Assembly (NCBI RefSeq): GCF_051348905.1 | Contig: NC_135232.1 | Coordinates: 845,966,514 to 846,030,513, forward strand | Direction: 5' to 3' | DNA length: 64,000 nucleotides | Source of the DNA: Ranitomeya variabilis | Taxonomy: Eukaryota; Chordata; Amphibia; Anura; Dendrobatidae | Shown here: piece after piece, positions 59,451 to 64,000 of the stretch | Layout of the letters: each line of letters starts with the position of its first letter | How positions within the stretch are numbered: the first letter of the stretch is position 1 | Translations under genes and position numbers: made by a program | Notes under the pieces: generated by a model | Database searches by the model: none | Told to the model about the DNA's origin: nothing | Seen by the model: the letters and a program-made list of their open reading frames with translations, nothing else

Positions 59451-60063
59451 TCTTTCAAATTTCATCCTATCACTTTGTTTAAATTTCAGCTTGTGCTTTA
59501 AGTTAAGTTACATGCTTAGTTCACTCATTTGTTATTAAAAAAAAAAATTGTGGCTTTTCTTCTAGATAGGAAAAGATACATTTGATTATGTCCAAACTGA
59601 ATGCACGATGCTTTGCTTGATTTTTGCATTGTACAGTGATATTAAGCAGGAACATATGTTTCCCATAAAAAGCAAGCAGAACCAAAGTGAGTTCTACTTT
59701 TCTCTGTAGCACATGTGGCATCAACATTATGAAAGACAATAAACATCAGTACTGAGCTGTACGTATGTGAATTCAGCTTTGGAGAAAGCTAAATCAATTG
59801 CTTGATGTTGCAGCTCCACCTGCTTGTAACTGCACAAGTCTGATAGCTTTTCACTGGGCTGAGTGCTCAACACTGCTCTTTCCCATTTTCCTATGCATAG
59901 AGTTAAAAAAGAGATGTAACCTGACACCTCATTGTGCTGGCAGACAGTGTTGACTTTGATTTTGAGTTTGCACAGTGACATAAAGAAAGCAGCATATTTT
60001 AGGGTACAGGTCGATGAATAGGAAGAGAATCTTAAAAAATGTACAAACTTTTTTCTGGAGAGG

Positions 60064-60136
60064 GCCTGGGTAGCTCAGTCGGTAGAGCATCAGACTTTTA
60101 ATCTGAGGGTCCAGGGTTCAAGTCCCTGTTCAGGCG
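60064..60136 (+). tRNA. trnak-uuu: tRNA-Lys(UUU), class A
   Basis: Exact consensus, T4 terminator. The spacer before it has a private CATATTTTAGG. Confidence 0.96.
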
Positions 60137-60749
60137 TCTTTTAAATTTCATCCTATCACTTTGTTTAAATTTCAGCTTGTGCTTTAAGTTAAGTTACATG
60201 CTTAGTTCACTCATTTGTTATTAAAAAATAAAAATGTTGCTTTTCTTCTAGATAGGAAAAGATACATTTGAATATGTCCAAACTGAATGCACGATGCTTT
60301 GCTTGATTTTGGCATTGTACAGTGATATTAAGCAGGAACATGTGTTTCCCATAAAAAGCAAGCAGAACCAAAGTGAGTTCTACTTTTCTCTGTAGCACAT
60401 GTGGCATCAACATTATGAAAGACAATAAACATCAGTACTGAGCTGTACGTATGTGAATTCAGCTTTGGAGAAAGCTAAATCAATTGCTTGATGTTGCAGC
60501 TCCACCTGCTTGTAACTGCACAAGTCTGATAGCTTTTCACTGGGCTGAGTGCTCAACACTGCTCTTTCCCATTTTCCTATGCATAGAGTTAAAAAAGAGA
60601 TGTAATCTGACACCTCATTGTGCTGGCAGACAGTGTTGACTTTGATTTTGAGTTTGCACAGTGACATAAAGAAAGCAGCATATCTTAGGGTACAGATCGA
60701 TGAATAGGAAGAGAATCTTAAAAAATGTACAAACTTTTTTCTGGAGAGG

Positions 60750-60822
60750 GCCTGGGTATCTCAGTCGGTAGAGCATCAGACTTTTAATCTGAGAGTCCAG
60801 GGTTCAAGTCCCTGTTCAGGCG
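60750..60822 (+). tRNA. trnak-uuu: tRNA-Lys(UUU) variant, class B
   Basis: Class B, T6 terminator. Last class B copy in the window. Confidence 0.75.
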
Positions 60823-61426
60823 TTTTTTAAATTTCATCCTATCACTTTGTTTAAATTTCAGCTTGTACTTTAAGTTAAGTTACATGCTTAGTTCACTCAT
60901 TTGTTATTAAAAAATAAAAATGTTGCTTTTCTTCTAGATAGGAAAAGATACATTTGAATATGTCCAAACTGAATGCACGATGCTTTGCTTGATTTTGGCA
61001 TTGTACAGTGATATTAAGCAGGAACATATGTTTCCCATAAAAAGCAAGCAGAACCAAAGTGAGTTCTACTTTTCTCTGTAGCACATGTGGCATCAACATT
61101 ATGAAAGACAATAAACATCAGTACTGAGCTGTACGTATGTGAATTCAGCTTTGGAGAAAGCTAAATCAATTGCTTGATGTTGCAGCTCCACCTGCTTGTA
61201 ACTGCACAAGTCTGATAGCTTTTCACTGGGCTGAGTGCTCAACACTGCTCTTTCCCATTTTCCTATGCATAGAGTTAAAAAAGAGATGTAACCTGACACC
61301 TCATTGTGCTGGCAGACAGTGTTGACTTTGATTTTGAGTTTGCACAGTGACATAAAGAAAGCAGCATATCTTAGGGTACAGGTCGATGAATAGGAAAAAA
61401 AATGTACAAACTTTTTTCTGGAGAGG

Positions 61427-61499
61427 GCCTGGGTAGCTCAGTCGGTAGAGCATCAGACTTTTAATCTGAGGGTCCAGGGTTCAAGTCCCTGTTCAGGCG
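61427..61499 (+). tRNA. trnak-uuu: tRNA-Lys(UUU), class A
   Basis: Exact consensus, T4 terminator, upstream TTAAAAAA deleted. Confidence 0.95.
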
Positions 61500-62112
61500 T
61501 CTTTTAAATTTCATCCTATCACTTTGTTTAAATTTCAGCTTGTGCTTTAAGTTAAGTTACATGCTTAGTTCACTCATTTGTTATTAAAAAATAAAAATGT
61601 TGCTTTTCTTCTAGATAGGAAAAGATACATTTGAATATGTCCAAACTGAATGCACGATGCTTTGCTTGATTTTGGCATTGTACAGTGATATTAAGCAGGA
61701 ACATATGTTTCCCATAAAAAGCAAGCAGAACCAAAGTGAGTTCTACTTTTCTCTGTAGCACATGTGGCATCAACATTATGAAAGACAATAAACATCAGTA
61801 CTGAGCTGTACGTATGTGAATTCAGCTTTGGAGAAAGCTAAATCAATTGCTTGATGTTGCAGCTCCACCTGCTTGTAACTGCACAAGTCTGATAGCTTTT
61901 CACTGGGCTGAGTGCTCAACACTGCTCTTTCCCATTGTCCTATGCATAGAGTTAAAAAAGAGATGTAACCTGACACCTCATTGTGCTGGCAGACAGTGTT
62001 GACTTTGATTTTGAGTTTGCACAGTGACATAAAGAAAGCAGCATATCTTAGGGTACAGGTCGATGAATAGGAAGAGAATCTTAAAAAATGTACAAACTTT
62101 TTTCTGGAGAGG

Positions 62113-62185
62113 GCCTGGGTATCTCAGTCGGTAGAGCATCAGACTTTTAATCTGAGGGTCCAGGGTTCAAGTCCCTGTTCAGGCG
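62113..62185 (+). tRNA. trnak-uuu: tRNA-Lys(UUU) A/B mosaic, class M, weak terminator
   Basis: T10 with class A variable loop, followed by TCTTTC: a mosaic with a different 3' flank from the three M copies at 23933, 27347 and 35458. Confidence 0.72.
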
Positions 62186-62789
62186 TCTTTCAAATTTCAT
62201 CCTATCACTTTGTTTAAATTTCAGCTTGTGCTTTAAGTTAAGTTACATGCTTAGTTCACTCATTTGTTATTAAAAAATAAAAATGTTGCTTTTCTTCTAG
62301 ATAGGAAAAGATACATTTGAATATGTCCAAACTGAATGCACGATGCTTTGCTTGATTTTGGCATTGTACAGTGATATTAAGCAGGAACATATGTTTCCCA
62401 TAAAAAGCAAGCAGAACCAAAGTGAGTTCTACTTTTCTCTGTAGCACATGTGGCATCAACATTATGAAAGACAATAAACATCAGTACTGAGCTGTACGTA
62501 TGTGAATTCAGCTTTGGAGAAAGCTAAATCAATTGCTTGATGTTGCAGCTCCACCTGCTTGTAACTGCACAAGTCTGATAGCTTTTCACTGGGCTGAGTG
62601 CTCAACACTGCTCTTTCCCATTTTCCTATGCATAGAGTTAAAAAAGAGATGTAACCTGACACCTCATTGTGCTGGCAGACAGTGTTGACTTTGATTTTGA
62701 GTTTGCACAGTGACATAAAGAAAGCAGCATATCTTAGGGTACAGGTCGATGAATAGGAAAAAAAATGTACAAACTTTTTTCTGGAGAGG

Positions 62790-62862
62790 GCCTGGGTAGC
62801 TCAGTCGGTAGAGCATCAGACTTTTAATCTGAGGGTCCAGGGTTCAAGTCCCTGTTCAGGCG
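62790..62862 (+). tRNA. trnak-uuu: tRNA-Lys(UUU), class A
   Basis: Exact consensus, T4 terminator, upstream TTAAAAAA deleted. Confidence 0.95.
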
Positions 62863-63475
62863 TCTTTTAAATTTCATCCTATCACTTTGTTTAAATTTCA
62901 GCTTGTGCTTTAAGTTAAGTTACATGCTTAGTTCACTCATTTGTTATTAAAAAATAAAAATGTTGCTTTTCTTCTAGATAGGAAAAGATACATTTGAATA
63001 TGTCCAAACTGAATGCACGATGCTTTGCTTGATTTTGGCATTGTACAGTGATATTAAGCAGGAACATATGTTTCCCATAAAAAGCAAGCAGAACCAAAGT
63101 GAGTTCTACTTTTCTCTGTAGCACATGTGGCATCAACATTATGAAAGACAATAAACATCAGTACTGAGCTGTACGTATGTGAATTCAGCTTTGGAGAAAG
63201 CTAAATCAATTGCTTGATGTTGCAGCTCCACCTGCTTGTAACTGCACAAGTCTGATAGCTTTTCACTGGGCTGAGTGCTCAACACTGCTCTTTCCCATTG
63301 TCCTATGCATAGAGTTAAAAAAGAGATGTAACCTGACACCTCATTGTGCTGGCAGACAGTGTTGACTTTGATTTTGAGTTTGCACAGTGACATAAAGAAA
63401 GCAGCATATCTTAGGGTACAGGTCGATGAATAGGAAGAGAATCTTAAAAAATGTACAAACTTTTTTCTGGAGAGG

Positions 63476-63548
63476 GCCTGGGTATCTCAGTCGGTAGAGC
63501 ATCAGACTTTTAATCTGAGGGTCCAGGGTTCAAGTCCCTGTTCAGGCG
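63476..63548 (+). tRNA. trnak-uuu: tRNA-Lys(UUU) A/B mosaic, class M, weak terminator
   Basis: Counterpart of 62113, followed by TCTTTC. Last tRNA in the window. Confidence 0.72.
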
Positions 63549-64000
63549 TCTTTCAAATTTCATCCTATCACTTTGTTTAAATTTCAGCTTGTGCTTTAAG
63601 TTAAGTTACATGCTTAGTTCACTCATTTGTTATTAAAAAAAAAAATTGTGGCTTTTCTTCTAGATAGGAAAAGATACATTTGATTATGTCCAAACTGAAT
63701 GCACGATGCTTTGCTTGATTTTTGCATTGTACAGTGATATTAAGCAGGAACATATGTTTCCCATAAAAAGCAAGCAGAACCAAAGTGAGTTCTACTTTTC
63801 TCTGTAGCACATGTGGCATCAACATTATGAAAGACAATAAACATCAGTACTGAGCTGTACGTATGTGAATTCAGCTTTGGAGAAAGCTAAATCAATTGCT
63901 TGATGTTGCAGCTCCACCTGCTTGTAACTGCACAAGTCTGATAGCTTTTCACTGGGCTGAGTGCTCAACACTGCTCTTTCCCATTTTCCTATGCATAGAG
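63549..64000. other. Partial last unit, spacer only
   Basis: Spacer of the standard type with the ATTGTGGC A-tract variant, cut by the window edge before the next tRNA. I see no other feature. Confidence 0.9.

Larger units (their letters stand above)
58006..60063 (+). repeat. Three tandem copies of one 686-bp unit
   Basis: The units starting at 58006, 58692 and 59378 are all class A with TCTTTC and the ATTGTGGC A-tract. They are almost identical, suggesting a recent single-unit expansion. Confidence 0.85.
61427..62789 (+). repeat. 1,363-bp two-unit block, copy 1
   Basis: Order A, M with spacings 686 and 677. Private CCATTGTCC (G at 61937) recurs at 63300. Confidence 0.88.
62790..63630 (+). 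repeat. 1,363-bp two-unit block, copy 2 (partial)
   Basis: It matches 61427 onwards until the A-tract near 63635, where it switches to the ATTGTGGC variant. Confidence 0.85.
1..64000 (+). repeat. Tandem array of tRNA-Lys(UUU) units
   Basis: The whole window, apart from one transposon, is a head-to-tail repeat in which every unit carries one tRNA-Lys locus on the + strand. Start-to-start distances are 677-686 bp, except for four of 555 bp and one enlarged by the transposon. Most units differ from one another by a few substitutions and a small set of shared indels: a 4-bp CAGA indel in the spacer, a 9-bp indel about 30 bp upstream of the tRNA, an A-tract variant, and a 131-bp deletion. Both ends are open, so the true copy number is larger than 92. 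Arrays this uniform are prone to assembly collapse or expansion, so the exact count should be held loosely. Confidence 0.97.

Noticed and set aside
1-64000. CRISPR array or satellite DNA as the explanation of the repeats
   Set aside because: The period is about 680 bp, each unit carries a full tRNA with promoter boxes, and there are no short repeats with unique spacers.
1-64000. Mitochondrial, bacterial or plasmid origin
   Set aside because: No encoded CCA, no bacterial or mitochondrial genes, eukaryote-type Pol III terminators, and a vertebrate-like tRNA-Lys with a TTAA transposon.

Overview
The window is one long head-to-tail array of nuclear tRNA-Lys(UUU) genes, all on the + strand. I count 92 copies. 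Repeat units are mostly 677-686 bp (a 72-73 nt tRNA plus about 610 bp of A/T-rich spacer); four short units are 555 bp. Both window edges cut through a spacer, so the array continues on both sides. I see no protein-coding gene: the recurring minus-strand frames of 72-119 codons are the same spacer read over and over. The tRNA closely resembles vertebrate tRNA-Lys(UUU). A 1,284-bp TTAA-flanked, piggyBac-like non-autonomous transposon interrupts one copy, and its internal sequence resembles families I associate with frogs. An amphibian (probably neobatrachian frog) nuclear genome is therefore likely; this is inference.

The copies fall into four classes, named in the entries. Class A (43 copies, one split by the transposon; 35 have the exact consensus) is a complete tRNA with intact A and B boxes. 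Class B (34 copies) has G10T and G45A and a T6 terminator directly after the gene. Class M (5 copies) has the class B change at position 10 but the class A variable loop and 3' flank, like an A/B recombinant. Class C (10 copies) has C17T, G19T and a six-base anticodon loop and is called a pseudogene. Terminators come in three forms: T6 directly after the gene (class B), TCTTTT (T4; most A, most C and three M copies), and TCTTTC (18 copies), which has no run of four T for about 105 nt.

Layout: 1-22.5 kb is a mosaic of A, B and C units with a 2,730-bp four-unit block in tandem (3828-9287), a 3,292-bp five-unit block in tandem (12023 to about 18565), and a 3.7-kb segment at 1-3703 that recurs at 18751-22453. 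From 24.6 to about 35.4 kb a 3,414-bp five-unit block is present three times; the middle copy carries the transposon (29435-30718). From 40.2 to 54.5 kb a 2,731-bp four-unit block dominates. The end has a run of near-identical single units (58006-60063) and a 1,363-bp two-unit block (61427 to about 63630). These nested periods indicate repeated unequal exchange and conversion.

All copies read the same codon box (lysine AAA, and AAG by wobble), so the locus looks like dosage amplification of a single tRNA, with defective copies carried along inside the amplified blocks.
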